Source: ANME-2 cluster archaeon | GTDB taxonomy: Archaea > Halobacteriota > Methanosarcinia > Methanosarcinales > Methanocomedenaceae | DNA: 45,725 bases | Direction: 5' to 3' | Assembly: GCA_014237145.1 (NCBI GenBank) | Contig: JAAXOC010000010.1 | Span: forward strand, 1-45,725 | Shown here: one piece after another, positions 6,919 to 16,631 of the stretch | Position numbering within the stretch: the stretch's first letter is position 1 | Layout: each line of letters starts with the position of its first letter | Notes under the pieces: model-generated | Seen by the model: only the letters and a program-made list of their open reading frames with translations | Database searches by the model: none | What the model was told of the DNA's origin: nothing | Position numbers and translations under genes: made by a program

Positions 6919-8118
6919 TCAATCCCGTCCTTCAATATACTCTGCCCTGAATTTTTCATCCCTCATAAGGCAGTCAGGAGAGCGGTAAATCCCGGTTTTC
7001 TGGATCCGCCGCCAGAGGTCTTTTAGCGGCTCATCATTTACATTGCCGTATGTTATCGGGATACAGGCACAGGGCAGGACATCACCTTGTGGTGTCACAT
7101 GCAGCCAGCGCCGGCCTGCAAAACAGCCGGTAGTACTCATGACATGGGGTATACAGAACACCTTCACTGCCCCGCCGCTTCTTCGTTCAACGAACTCATC
7201 CAGCAGTTGATGGTGTTCAGGTGAGAGTATATCCTTTTTATGGTCTATCCACCTTCCTGTAGGTACTATCTCATAGAAAGATAGCTCATGCACCCCCATC
7301 GATTCGGCCAGATCGTAGAACTCATCCAGATCATGGATGTTATGGGGTGCCACCACCACATAAATGTCTACCAGCATTCCTGCATACAGGCTGTAACTTA
7401 TGGCATTCATAGCTTCACTAAATACACCCTCCCTGCCTCGAATCCTGTCATGTTCGCCCTCCTTAGGGCTGTCAAGACTGACATTTACACTAAACATGCC
7501 AGCTTCTGCCAGCGCCAGGGCTTTTTCTTTTGTGAGACCTGAACCGGATGTGAATACAGTTGCTATGGCCCCATCCGGGACATAGGAGACAAGTTCCTCA
7601 AGTCCTTCATATATCATGGGCTCACCGCCGTCAAAAATTATCTGGGTGGCCCCCATATCCACAGACTGGTCAATAATATCCTTGATAGCAGGAACAGATA
7701 GACTTGTCTTATTCTTGGTATCCGGAAGGGCACAGTGGATGCACCTGTTCGGACACTCTTCTGTGATGGAAATAGTCACTTGTTCCGGGTTGGTGGACGC
7801 AGGCATGCCAAGTTTCCAAAAGGTCCGGGCCATCATATTCTTTATTTGACTGTGCACCAGCCTGTCAAATGCCAGGGAAGGAATGGGAGGTATCCAGGTA
7901 GAAAAAAACAGTGCATCATTAGTGACCCTTACAGGAACTTCCCCTTCAAAGATGCTTACCAGGGGGCCGGTAAAGCGATTCATCAGGAAGCGCAAAGGAC
8001 CCGAAGTTTTCACTCTTACAGAACCGTGGTCAATATAAGCGAATACTTTAAAAAGGAAGTTTTCATATATTGGGAATTTCAGTCCATCCATAATCGTATC
8101 AGGTAATGTGATTACCAT
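6919..8118 (-). CDS. Radical SAM protein with SPASM-like C-terminus
   Basis: This is a 399-residue radical SAM enzyme. The cluster-binding cysteines CPNRCIHC fall at residues 122, 126 and 129 (CxxxCxxC), followed by the glycine-rich FDGGEPM motif. The first 110 residues form an extra N-terminal domain. The C-terminal part has further cysteines (TTGCFAG, LPCACIP and SPDCLM), as in SPASM proteins that bind extra Fe-S clusters, plus the common YGNVNDEPLKDLW ending. The reaction cannot be assigned; members act in peptide or cofactor modification. No substrate peptide gene is visible beside it, and its neighbours are unrelated. The start is the ATG at 8118. Confidence 0.82.
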   Translation of the reverse strand: MVITLPDTIMDGLKFPIYENFLFKVFAYIDHGSVRVKTSGPLRFLMNRFTGPLVSIFEGEVPVRVTNDALFFSTWIPPIPSLAFDRLVHSQIKNMMARTFWKLGMPASTNPEQVTISITEECPNRCIHCALPDTKNKTSLSVPAIKDIIDQSVDMGATQIIFDGGEPMIYEGLEELVSYVPDGAIATVFTSGSGLTKEKALALAEAGMFSVNVSLDSPKEGEHDRIRGREGVFSEAMNAISYSLYAGMLVDIYVVVAPHNIHDLDEFYDLAESMGVHELSFYEIVPTGRWIDHKKDILSPEHHQLLDEFVERRSGGAVKVFCIPHVMSTTGCFAGRRWLHVTPQGDVLPCACIPITYGNVNDEPLKDLWRRIQKTGIYRSPDCLMRDEKFRAEYIEGRD

Positions 8119-8232
8119 ACTTTAAGTATTATGTACTGATATCTATTATCGGAATATTGTTGGATTACCATTAGAATATCATTAAAATATTATCAGATCA
8201 TCATCAGAATATCATTACTAATATTGTAGAAC

Positions 8233-8775
8233 ATGGATCTCAAAATTGAAAATGGAATACACATTATCCTGGGAAGCTTTGTGGGAATCCTGACAGTCCA
8301 GGGTGTTATAATCGGTGCATCGGTTTTTGGTGATACATCATTTATTATCAATGTTGCACTTGGAGGAGCAGTAGCGCTTGCGCTTGCAAACTGCACAGGG
8401 TCTTATGTAACAAGGAGTGCAAAAGAATATGATAAACTTTCCAGGCTCGAAAAACCCCTACTCAGAAGCCTTGACAATACCAAGATAAAGAAGCTGACAG
8501 TAAAAAATGTCCTGATCAGTTCCCTTGTAATGGGCGGTGCAAGTTTTGTTGGTTCACTGATACCCATATTGCCTTTTATTTTTCTTGAAACCCGCCACCT
8601 GGAGGTATCCATCGGATCAAGTATTACTGCCCTGGCCTTGCTGGGGATATATTCAGGTAAGGTACTAAAACAAAATATCCTGTTTCACTTAATAAGAATG
8701 GCAGGGCTGGGAGGAGTTATAATACTTGTGATCTATGTATTATTCCGGATAATAACCGATCAATCCATTATGTAA
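8233..8775 (+). CDS. VIT1/CCC1-like membrane protein
   Basis: This 180-residue protein has five hydrophobic segments and resembles the VIT1/CCC1 family of iron/manganese transporters: an early GSFVGILTVQGVIIGAS segment, then the GGAVALALANCTGSYVTRSAKE segment, which matches the conserved second helix region. VIT1 proteins move Fe2+ or Mn2+ across membranes. The long soluble metal-binding domain found in some relatives is absent. It stands alone between divergent and convergent neighbours. The upstream spacer carries repeated GAATATCATTA words close to the start. Confidence 0.7.
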   Translation: MDLKIENGIHIILGSFVGILTVQGVIIGASVFGDTSFIINVALGGAVALALANCTGSYVTRSAKEYDKLSRLEKPLLRSLDNTKIKKLTVKNVLISSLVMGGASFVGSLIPILPFIFLETRHLEVSIGSSITALALLGIYSGKVLKQNILFHLIRMAGLGGVIILVIYVLFRIITDQSIM

Positions 8776-8817
8776 TTCCTGAACTACTGGGTCATCAATT
8801 CTGGGTAAGCCGGGTCA

Positions 8818-9741
8818 TCAGATGGTATAAATTGAATATATAAAGAACACATACATCAATAGATATAGGGCACCCCACAAGCGGGATATCTCCTTTTTCC
8901 TGACAACAAGGATCAGAATCAGCGATAACAACAGCATATATGCGAGGTTGAACCTGAACAGGAAGGCGTCTTCAACCACCACTTCCCTTATCATTGAAGC
9001 GGTCCCCATTGCCAGCACAATGTTTGTGATATTGGACCCGATCACATTTCCAAGTATCAACATGGTAAATCCACGACGTGCTGCAGAAATGGACACTGCC
9101 AGTTCAGGCAGGGACGTCCCCAGTGCAATTACGGTAAGACCGATAACCGCACTTGAAATCCCCATTTGGTCTGCCAGGTTGACAGCTGAATCAACCAGCA
9201 ATTTGCTGCCAATGAGCACACCGACCAGTCCGGCCAACGTGTAAAAAATTATTTTGATATTGAAATCATCGTTGTTCTTTGATTCATTAGGTTTTTTATG
9301 GGATTTTATTGAATATAATATATATACGATATATACCCCTGTTAGTATCACACCTTCAAGCCTGCTTATGCTGTCATCGGTTAGAATTAGGATTATACCA
9401 AAACTAATCACAAGTAAATGAATGATACTTTCCTTGAACATGTGGTCATCAGAGATGACAGTATTTCTTATAAAAAAAGATAAACCAAGTACAAGCGCAA
9501 TATTTGTGATATTGGAACCTACAACATTGCCAATCACAATGCCTGATACACCTGAAAAGGATGCATAGTCGGTCACAACGATCTCTGGCAGGGATGTCCC
9601 TATCCCTACTATGGTTATACCTATAAGAAATTGTGAAACCCCGAAAGACCTGGCAAGTTTAACAGCATTCTCTGTAAAAAAATCACTGGAATATACAATT
9701 ATAGGGAAAGCAATGATAAATAACAGTATATCAGGTAACAT
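8818..9741 (-). CDS. CaCA-family sodium/calcium exchanger
   Basis: This 307-residue integral membrane protein is made of two homologous halves. Each half has the alpha-repeat signature: GIGTSLPEIVV with GNVVGSNITNIALVLG in the first, and ALGTSLPELAV with GNVIGSNITNIVLAMG in the second. These acidic and polar residues bind the transported ions. This is the YrbG/NCX_Mj type of cation/Ca2+ exchanger, using Na+ or H+ to expel Ca2+. The length is normal, and the start is the ATG at 9741. It converges on the VIT1-like gene; no common operon. Confidence 0.9.
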   Translation of the reverse strand: MLPDILLFIIAFPIIVYSSDFFTENAVKLARSFGVSQFLIGITIVGIGTSLPEIVVTDYASFSGVSGIVIGNVVGSNITNIALVLGLSFFIRNTVISDDHMFKESIIHLLVISFGIILILTDDSISRLEGVILTGVYIVYILYSIKSHKKPNESKNNDDFNIKIIFYTLAGLVGVLIGSKLLVDSAVNLADQMGISSAVIGLTVIALGTSLPELAVSISAARRGFTMLILGNVIGSNITNIVLAMGTASMIREVVVEDAFLFRFNLAYMLLLSLILILVVRKKEISRLWGALYLLMYVFFIYSIYTI

Positions 9742-9797
9742 TGTTATGTAGCCCTTTCAAATTAAATGGTAATTGATCATATTGCTCTAAATTTTGA

Positions 9798-9868
9798 GAC
9801 ATAGATTACACTGATTACACTGATTAATAGTTGTTGTAAAAATCAGTGTAATCTATGAAATCTGTGTC
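9798..9868. repeat. Imperfect palindrome of ATTACACTG words
   Basis: The left arm has ATAGATTACACTGATTACACTGATT, shown here as GATTACACTGATTACACTG; the right arm is AATCAGTGTAATCTATG followed by AAATCTGTGTC. A 15-base AT-rich loop separates them. It lies between the exchanger and the flavoprotein genes. Confidence 0.65.
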
Positions 9869-9986
9869 TATATTAATTTTGCATTTTGCCATACTTTTTG
9901 AAATGGATATATTATTATTTCCTAATTCTGCCTACAAACAGTTTTTATGCTATTTATCATATCGGATTTAAAAAAGAACCGGTTTT

Positions 9987-10688
9987 TCACAAAATTAATT
10001 CTAATATGGCATATGGGTCATCAAGTACTGTTATCTCATCCAATCCCCTGAGTATCTGAACGTTCCTGCTGTCAATATCCCGAATCCTGAGTTCCACTTC
10101 CCCGCCCTTTATTGCCCCATACGTGCAGATATCAATACAATTACCACAACCGTCACACAATAACAGGTCTATCTGCGGCTCATCAGTAAAAGCCTGGTTG
10201 GGACATTCGTTCTTAGGAGGACAATCCTCACAATTTTGGCATAGATCCCTGTCAATATTATATGGCAGTTCCGAGCGTACCACGCCTGCAATATCCACCG
10301 GTACTATATGTACCGGGACACTGCCTTTTACTGCCTGGGTCACTGCGTTGGTGACAAGGGTGTCTGCAATGCCGTGGGTTATTTTTGCAACAGTATTTGA
10401 TGTGGCAGGCGATATTATGAGATGGTCGTATTTATCCATAAGGAACCTTCCGACCTTTGGATAACTTTTGCCCTGGTCCTTTTCAAGGAAAATCTCTTCC
10501 ATATACCCACCCGGGGCTATACTATCCAGTGATCCGAGCAAGCCGTACATTTTCAGGACCTCTTCTCCCGCCCCTGATATGAATATCGATACTTTCAGGT
10601 CAGGATTTCGTTGTTTAAGTTTCCTGAATACTTCATAACTCTCTGACAGGTAATGTCCGGCACCTGTAATTCCCCATGCGATCCTCAT
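9987..10688 (-). CDS. dmrX: Dihydromethanopterin-reductase-like iron-sulfur flavoprotein
   Basis: This 233-residue protein has an N-terminal flavoprotein fold (GITGAGHYL, then LIISPATSNTVAKI and GIADTLVTNA, as in FMN-binding flavoproteins of the DmrB and archaeoflavoprotein type). A ferredoxin-like insert follows, with two cysteine sets, CQNCEDC with a later C, and CDGCGNCIDIC. This layout matches the methanogen DmrX-type dihydromethanopterin reductase, which would make the C1 carrier tetrahydromethanopterin. Archaeoflavoproteins of unknown role have a similar layout, so the exact substrate is inference. It has no operon partner here. The symbol is given by analogy only. Confidence 0.62.
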   Translation of the reverse strand: MRIAWGITGAGHYLSESYEVFRKLKQRNPDLKVSIFISGAGEEVLKMYGLLGSLDSIAPGGYMEEIFLEKDQGKSYPKVGRFLMDKYDHLIISPATSNTVAKITHGIADTLVTNAVTQAVKGSVPVHIVPVDIAGVVRSELPYNIDRDLCQNCEDCPPKNECPNQAFTDEPQIDLLLCDGCGNCIDICTYGAIKGGEVELRIRDIDSRNVQILRGLDEITVLDDPYAILELIL

Positions 10689-10792
10689 ATTTACAAATCC
10701 TTGCTAATTAATATTATTATTAAATTCATCTGTAATAGCATTTGTTCTTGAATGAATATTTATTTATGTTTCCTGAAATACAGTAATCCAGT

Positions 10793-11476
10793 ATGTTAAT
10801 AAAGGCTGTCCTGTTCGACCTGGACAATACATTGCTGGATTTTTCTGAAATGAAGCATATGGCAGTGAACATGGCCATAAGGGCCATGATCGACCAGGGG
10901 CTTGACATGGACCCTGATGAAGCTTTCAGAAGTATTTTCGAAACGTACTATGAGGTGGGGATCGAATCAGACAACGCATTCAGTGAATTCCTGAAACGAA
11001 GGTTCGGCCAGGTGGATGAGCGCATCCTGGCGGCTGGCGTTAATGCATACCTGCGCACTAAGCCCTCTTTCCTGGAGCCATATCCCAATGTGGTGCCTAC
11101 CCTTATCAAACTTATAAAGTCGGGGCTTGTTATTGGTATATTGACCGATGCGCCCAGGCTTAAGGGATGGCAGCGACTGTGTGCCATTAGACTGCAGCAT
11201 TTCTTTGACCATGTGATCACCAGGGATGATAGTGGTGCACCGAAAACGGGAGGACTTCCATTCGAATATGCGCTTGGGCAATTGAAACTATCCTCAAAAG
11301 AAGTGCTGTTCGTGGGAGACAGTGTTGAGCGAGACATAAAAGGTGCAAAGGCGGCTGGTATGGTTACGGCGCTGGCAGGTTATGGGACCAAGGATGCAGA
11401 GGAGGTCATACTAGCTGCCCAACCCGATTATATTCTGTCAGATTTCAGGGAATTGCTGGATATTATCGGTCTGTAA
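10793..11476 (+). CDS. HAD-superfamily hydrolase
   Basis: This 227-residue phosphatase-type HAD protein has motif I DLDNT (nucleophile D9, acid D11), a helical cap domain (about residues 17-85), motif II in GILTDAP, a lysine in GAPKTGG and motif IV FVGDSVERDIKGAKAAG. The arrangement is that of subfamily I enzymes such as phosphoglycolate phosphatase and nucleotidases. The substrate cannot be told from sequence. The gene is divergent from the flavoprotein, with an AT-rich promoter region of about 100 bases between them. Confidence 0.85.
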   Translation: MLIKAVLFDLDNTLLDFSEMKHMAVNMAIRAMIDQGLDMDPDEAFRSIFETYYEVGIESDNAFSEFLKRRFGQVDERILAAGVNAYLRTKPSFLEPYPNVVPTLIKLIKSGLVIGILTDAPRLKGWQRLCAIRLQHFFDHVITRDDSGAPKTGGLPFEYALGQLKLSSKEVLFVGDSVERDIKGAKAAGMVTALAGYGTKDAEEVILAAQPDYILSDFRELLDIIGL

Positions 11477-12023
11477 GATTTTGGTAAGGATTTGATTTCG
11501 TACCAGTTGCATCAAGTTAACTGCAGAAAATACCGGTCAGATTAAGATTTTAATAGAGTGACTTTTTAATTTATTCTGGTTACACTTATTAATCAGTTAT
11601 ATTAACCGTTGATAAATGCTGATACTGCATGTGAAATCTGCGTTCATCTGTGTGTATCTGCGGTTCTTTATTGTTCAAAAGATCAGAACAAATTTAAAGG
11701 ACTCGCAATACACGACGATACTTATATATATTGGAATCACTAATATATTAATATCATCATTATCATTAGTATAATGATATTGGTAATTTGAGAGGTGAAC
11801 AAAGAATAAATATTAAGATATTTACTAACTATTATTGATTATTTTGTTAATCCTAAACAACAGATGTTGAATATTAATAACAAGATAATTGGATAATTTA
11901 AGTATTAGGCAATGAAATATATGTGGAAAACAATAATATTTGAATAAAATATATTTTATTATTCGTATATAATATTTAGTATGTAATATTTATTTTCTGT
12001 TAATCATAAAGGAGGAATATATA
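11477..12023. other. Long AT-rich leader region before the MinD-like gene
   Basis: No gene is seen in these 547 bases. They contain CTGCGTTCATCTGTGTGTAT-type words (about 11637-11664) of the dispersed palindrome class, a TATA-like CTTATATATA (11721-11730), a dyad at 11750-11781 and then a very AT-rich stretch up to the GGAGG box at 12011-12015. A long untranslated leader or an unseen small RNA could fit. Confidence 0.5.
11750..11781. promoter_or_regulatory. Dyad downstream of a TATA-like box
   Basis: AATATCAT (11750-11757) followed by CATTAT can pair with ATAATGATATT (11771-11781), with a three-base bulge. It lies 20-50 bases after CTTATATATA, where a start site or operator would be. Whether it is a protein site or an RNA hairpin is unclear. 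Confidence 0.3.
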
Positions 12024-12818
12024 ATGATCGCAAAAGTGTATACGATTGCATCTGGAAAAGGTGGTACCGGAAAAACTACAACCACCGTCAACCTGGGAAC
12101 GGCACTTGCGCTTCTTGGTAAAAAAACAGTTATAATCGATGCAGATATAGGTATGGCAAACCTTGGCCTTTTGCTGGGCCTTGAAAAAAGTCCTGTCACC
12201 CTGCACGAAGTATTGAGTGGAAAAGCAGACGTGAAGGAAGCAGTATATGAAGGTCCCGGTGGCGTATATGTCATACCCTGCGGCATCTCACTCCAGGGAT
12301 TCCAGAACTCAGACCCTGAAAAGCTGCAGGAAGTAATGACCACACTTATCGAAGATATGGATTTCATGTTGATCGATGCCCCGGCAGGTATCAGTAAGGA
12401 TGGTGTGATACCTCTGGCCATTGCAGATAAAGTTATTCTGGTTGTTAATCCCGAATTATCATCCATGGCTGACGCCTTGAAGACCAAGGTCTTAACCGAA
12501 ATGCTTGGTGGGGAGATTGGCGGGGCTATCCTTAACCGGGCGGGACTGGGGCGAACAGAAATAAACAAGCAAAAAGTAGCAGACCTTTTAAATGTAGATG
12601 TCATTGAAATGGTGCCAGAAGATTCAAATGTACGGCGATCTGCCACGTTTAAAACACCAATCGTCATCAAAACACCAAACTCTCCTGCAGCCGTCGCATT
12701 CAAACGATTAGCAGCTTATGTCTCAGACACTGATTTCCTTGAACCCGCGGAAGGTGAGGAAGAAAACGAGGAGGGGTTTGTAGGAAGGATTGCAAGAGTC
12801 CTGTTCGAGAGTAAATAA
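12024..12818 (+). CDS. MinD-like ParA/MinD-family ATPase
   Basis: This 264-residue ATPase has a deviant Walker A motif GKGGTGKTT at residues 11-19, IIDADIGMANLG as the A' motif, and LIDAPAGISKDG as Walker B/switch II. The C-terminal tail is acidic (EGEEENEE), then GFVGRIARVLFESK, which looks like the amphipathic membrane-targeting helix of MinD. MinD-like proteins use ATP-driven dimerisation to place partners on the membrane. A strong GGAGG box is at 12011-12015. Just downstream lie a TM/coiled-coil gene with an in-frame stop and a TadC/FlaJ-like fragment, suggesting this ATPase once served a membrane assembly now partly lost. Confidence 0.88.
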   Translation: MIAKVYTIASGKGGTGKTTTTVNLGTALALLGKKTVIIDADIGMANLGLLLGLEKSPVTLHEVLSGKADVKEAVYEGPGGVYVIPCGISLQGFQNSDPEKLQEVMTTLIEDMDFMLIDAPAGISKDGVIPLAIADKVILVVNPELSSMADALKTKVLTEMLGGEIGGAILNRAGLGRTEINKQKVADLLNVDVIEMVPEDSNVRRSATFKTPIVIKTPNSPAAVAFKRLAAYVSDTDFLEPAEGEEENEEGFVGRIARVLFESK

Positions 12819-12819
12819 A

Positions 12820-13032
12820 ATGGATTCGGGTAACTTGATTATAGGAGTTCTTTTATTAGTCTTGATCATTGCGGTTTTCCTGGTGTACCTGATGAATGTC
12901 AGAATTAAATAACTTGAAAATAAACTCGATACAGTAAGAAGTAGAATAGCTTTGAAAGACGATGAACTCACCCGCCTGGCGCGTTATATCGAAGACTTCA
13001 AGAGATTAAAGAATGAGCCTATTCCCTACTGA
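12820..13032 (+). pseudogene. TM-coiled-coil small protein with in-frame UAA
   Basis: The ATG lies one base after the MinD-like stop. Codons 1-30 give a short lead and a strong transmembrane segment (IIGVLLLVLIIAVFLVYLM). Codon 31 is TAA (12910-12912). Reading on in the same frame gives 39 further sense codons to TGA: a charged coiled coil with LENKLDTVRSRIALKDDEL. The two halves make a typical single-pass membrane anchor with a cytoplasmic coil. Either the second half is no longer made, or UAA is a recent mutation, an assembly error or a readthrough site. Translation of the TM half alone is still possible. Confidence 0.55.
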
Positions 13033-13192
13033 AATGGCAAATGCGGCTGATCAAATGGCTGCATCAGGCATGCAGGGGGGAGGTTTCATGCAGGAGTTTG
13101 ACTTTAATGTATCTAATAGGTTGTTCTTCCATGCAGCAGTGATACAGGGTGTATGTTCAGGTTTTATACTAAACAGTATCTATTTTTTGTAA
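13013..13192 (+). pseudogene. TadC/FlaJ-like C-terminal fragment
   Basis: This 59-residue frame starts at an ATG overlapping the coiled-coil gene by 20 bases. Its second half (RLFFHAAVIQGVCSGFI) resembles the C-terminal helix of archaeal type II/IV secretion membrane proteins (TadC, FlaJ), where a similar FFHA...QG..SG.. pattern occurs. After that the resemblance stops and the frame ends in NSIYFL. The bulk of the family protein (over 250 residues) is absent. I read it as a decayed end of a secretion or pilus-assembly gene, or as a small protein that borrowed this end. Confidence 0.4.
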
Positions 13193-13196
13193 CTTT

Positions 13197-13283
13197 CTGC
13201 CACAGAGAGCACAGAAAACATAGAGATGCTTTTTCCGCCCCAAACTCCACTCTGTGCTCTCTGTGAGCTCTCTGGCAGTCATA
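13197..13283. repeat. Imperfect palindrome of CACAGAG words
   Basis: GCCACAGAGAGCACAGA on the left pairs with TCTGTGCTCTCTGTG on the right, followed by GAGCTCTCTGGCAG. The loop is about 35 bases. The word theme is the same as in the element at 6790-6865, although the two are not simple copies. Confidence 0.6.
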
Positions 13284-13489
13284 TAAAGTTCCAAATTATA
13301 CTTGTGGAGTAGTATATCTCCGGGGTAATAGGAGAAGGGAGTCTCTTATCTGGTTTGAAGCACTCCACAATAAAGGTTAAAGTAAGATACCTGTTATTTA
13401 CAATGGCCGTATTGTAGGTGATGTTGAACTTTTTCTTTGGGAAAAATAACTGTGTGCTTTATAGGTGAACGTATCGTAATGTACTTATA

Positions 13490-13516
13490 GAAGTGCAAAC
13501 AATGAAGATGCACTTC
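13490..13516. promoter_or_regulatory. Perfect 8-bp dyad upstream of groES
   Basis: GAAGTGCA (13490-13497) and TGCACTTC (13509-13516) are exact complements separated by 11 bases, 42 bases before the groES ATG. The layout recalls a dimeric repressor operator such as bacterial CIRCE, but the sequence is not CIRCE. It may bind an archaeal heat-shock regulator. Confidence 0.4.
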
Positions 13517-13557
13517 GTAATATTATTCTATAACAAATTTTTGATAGAGGTAAATCT

Positions 13558-13830
13558 ATGAATATAAAACCAATCGGCGAAAGAGTTTTAATTAAACCAA
13601 TGAAAGAAGAAGAAAAGACTGCTGGTGGGATCTACATTCCAGAGACTGCGAAAGAACAGAAAAAACAAGGAGTAGTCGTGGAAATAGGCACTGCCGATGA
13701 TGATAAAGAACTGCCTGTACAGAAAGGTGACCTGATAATATACACAGGATATAGTACAGAAGATCTGGAAATAGACGGGGAAGAATACCTCATAATCAAC
13801 ATAAGCGATATAATCGCAAAGCTTGAGTAG
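13558..13830 (+). CDS. groES: Co-chaperonin GroES (group I)
   Basis: This 90-residue protein is a standard GroES: IKPIGERVLIKPM at the N-terminus, the mobile-loop region EEKTAGGIYIPETAKEQ and a C-terminal strand with EYLIINISDIIAKLE. It caps the GroEL ring during ATP-driven protein folding. The groEL gene follows after 10 bases in one operon. A GroES in an archaeon is a known acquisition from bacteria in Methanosarcina-type lineages, where it works alongside the archaeal thermosome. The upstream dyad may provide stress control. Confidence 0.96.
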   Translation: MNIKPIGERVLIKPMKEEEKTAGGIYIPETAKEQKKQGVVVEIGTADDDKELPVQKGDLIIYTGYSTEDLEIDGEEYLIINISDIIAKLE

Positions 13831-13840
13831 GTGAAAATAA

Positions 13841-15469
<1,629 letters not shown>

Positions 15470-15472
15470 TTC

Positions 15473-15502
15473 TCTTTTTTCTTTTTTTCTTTCAACCAGT
15501 GG
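15473..15502 (+). terminator. T-rich terminator after groEL
   Basis: Three runs of six or seven T separated by single C bases follow the groEL stop within a few bases. Oligo-T runs are the usual intrinsic termination signal in archaea, so transcription of groES-groEL probably ends here. Confidence 0.5.
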
Positions 15503-15601
15503 AGTAATCTTTTTTTTCTGTATCTTCACACACAGATTTTAAAATAATATTATATATTCGTAGAATCAGTGTTATTTTATAGATTATTCAGGATTGGTTT
15601 T

Positions 15602-16603
15602 ATGATGGGATTTGATGAAACAGTAACCAGTGCCGTAGAGAAGGTTATACCCAGTGTGGTAAACATCAGCGAGGTCAAGCTGATAAAGGATGCCCACCTC
15701 CATGTGCATCCGGTACCGGGCGTGGGCTCAGGATTCATAATCGATTCGGAAGGCTGCATCCTGACCAATGCCCATGTGGTGCTGGGCTCCTCTGATATCA
15801 AAGTGACACTGGAGGACGGGAGGTCCTTCCCTGCACAGCTTCGCGGGATGGACACAATGATGGACCTGGCAGTGATCAATATTGCGGCCGTTGACCTGCC
15901 GGTACCTGAAATGGCAAAGAATAACAACTTAAAGATAGGACAAATGGCTATTGCAATAGGCAGTCCGCTGGGGCTTGTGGGCGGGCCTACCGTTACCGCA
16001 GGAGTGGTAAGCGCTATCGACCGGTCCATCCAGACCGAGATGACATTCATGGAGGGGCTGATACAGACCGATGCGGCCATCAACCCAGGTAACAGTGGCG
16101 TTCCCCTGATTAACAGCCAGGGCGTGGTGATCGGTGTGAATAGTGCAATTATACCTTTTGCCCAGGGTATAGGATTTGCCCTGCCCATCCAGCCCTCATT
16201 GTGGATTGCTGAACAACTGCGAGAGCATGGAGAGATAGTGCGCCCGTGGATAAGCATTAATGCAGTGGACATTAACCAGAAAATCATGAACTTCTACAAC
16301 CTGCCCACTGACAAGGGTGTGGTTGTTACCAACGTGGTGAGCGGCAGTGAGGCTGATAAGGCGGGTATTGAGATGGCTGACATCCTCATCAATATGGACC
16401 ACATCCAGATAAACAATGTCCAGGACATGATAAAAGTTATTAACAAGTATAATGTGGGTGATCCTATTGAGGTTGAGATGTTCAGGGGACAGGAGAAGAT
16501 AACAGTCCGGCTTGTGCTTGAGAAGGCACCTGTACCCACAGCCCCGGCAGTGCGGGCCATCCCGCAGGTCCAGCCCATACCGTCCCCGGCCAGTCTGCCG
16601 TAG
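15602..16603 (+). CDS. HtrA/DegP-like serine protease with PDZ domain
   Basis: This is a trypsin-like protease of the HtrA family. From the ATG at 15602 the catalytic triad is H58 (TNAHVV), D88 (MDLAVI) and S165 (NPGNSG). A PDZ domain follows (about residues 235-315), and the end is proline-rich. The usual GNSGGP reads GNSGVP here, a change next to the nucleophile. There is no signal peptide or transmembrane anchor with this start; the longer start at 15569 adds only a short hydrophobic-basic lead. It probably acts in the cytoplasm as a quality-control protease, which suits its place after groEL. A separate transcript is likely because of the T-runs in between. Confidence 0.85.
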   Translation: MMGFDETVTSAVEKVIPSVVNISEVKLIKDAHLHVHPVPGVGSGFIIDSEGCILTNAHVVLGSSDIKVTLEDGRSFPAQLRGMDTMMDLAVINIAAVDLPVPEMAKNNNLKIGQMAIAIGSPLGLVGGPTVTAGVVSAIDRSIQTEMTFMEGLIQTDAAINPGNSGVPLINSQGVVIGVNSAIIPFAQGIGFALPIQPSLWIAEQLREHGEIVRPWISINAVDINQKIMNFYNLPTDKGVVVTNVVSGSEADKAGIEMADILINMDHIQINNVQDMIKVINKYNVGDPIEVEMFRGQEKITVRLVLEKAPVPTAPAVRAIPQVQPIPSPASLP

Positions 16604-16631
16604 AGCTCCTCACTGATGGGTGCACTCCAGA

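Larger units (their letters stand above)
13193..13557. other. Spacer before groES
   Basis: This spacer holds the CACAGAG-word palindrome (13197-13283) and an 8-bp perfect dyad (13490-13516). A short protein-like run ending in IVGDVELFLWEK (about 13386-13449) follows an in-frame stop and may be a gene remnant. A weak GAGG box precedes the groES ATG. Confidence 0.45.

Noticed and set aside
12910-12912. Recoded UAA in the TM-coil gene
   Set aside because: No archaeal recoding of UAA is established; mutation or error is simpler, though the site is listed as a finding for checking.
13490-13516. Bacterial CIRCE operator before groES
   Set aside because: The arms do not match the TTAGCACTC/GAGTGCTAA consensus and the spacing is 11 rather than 9.
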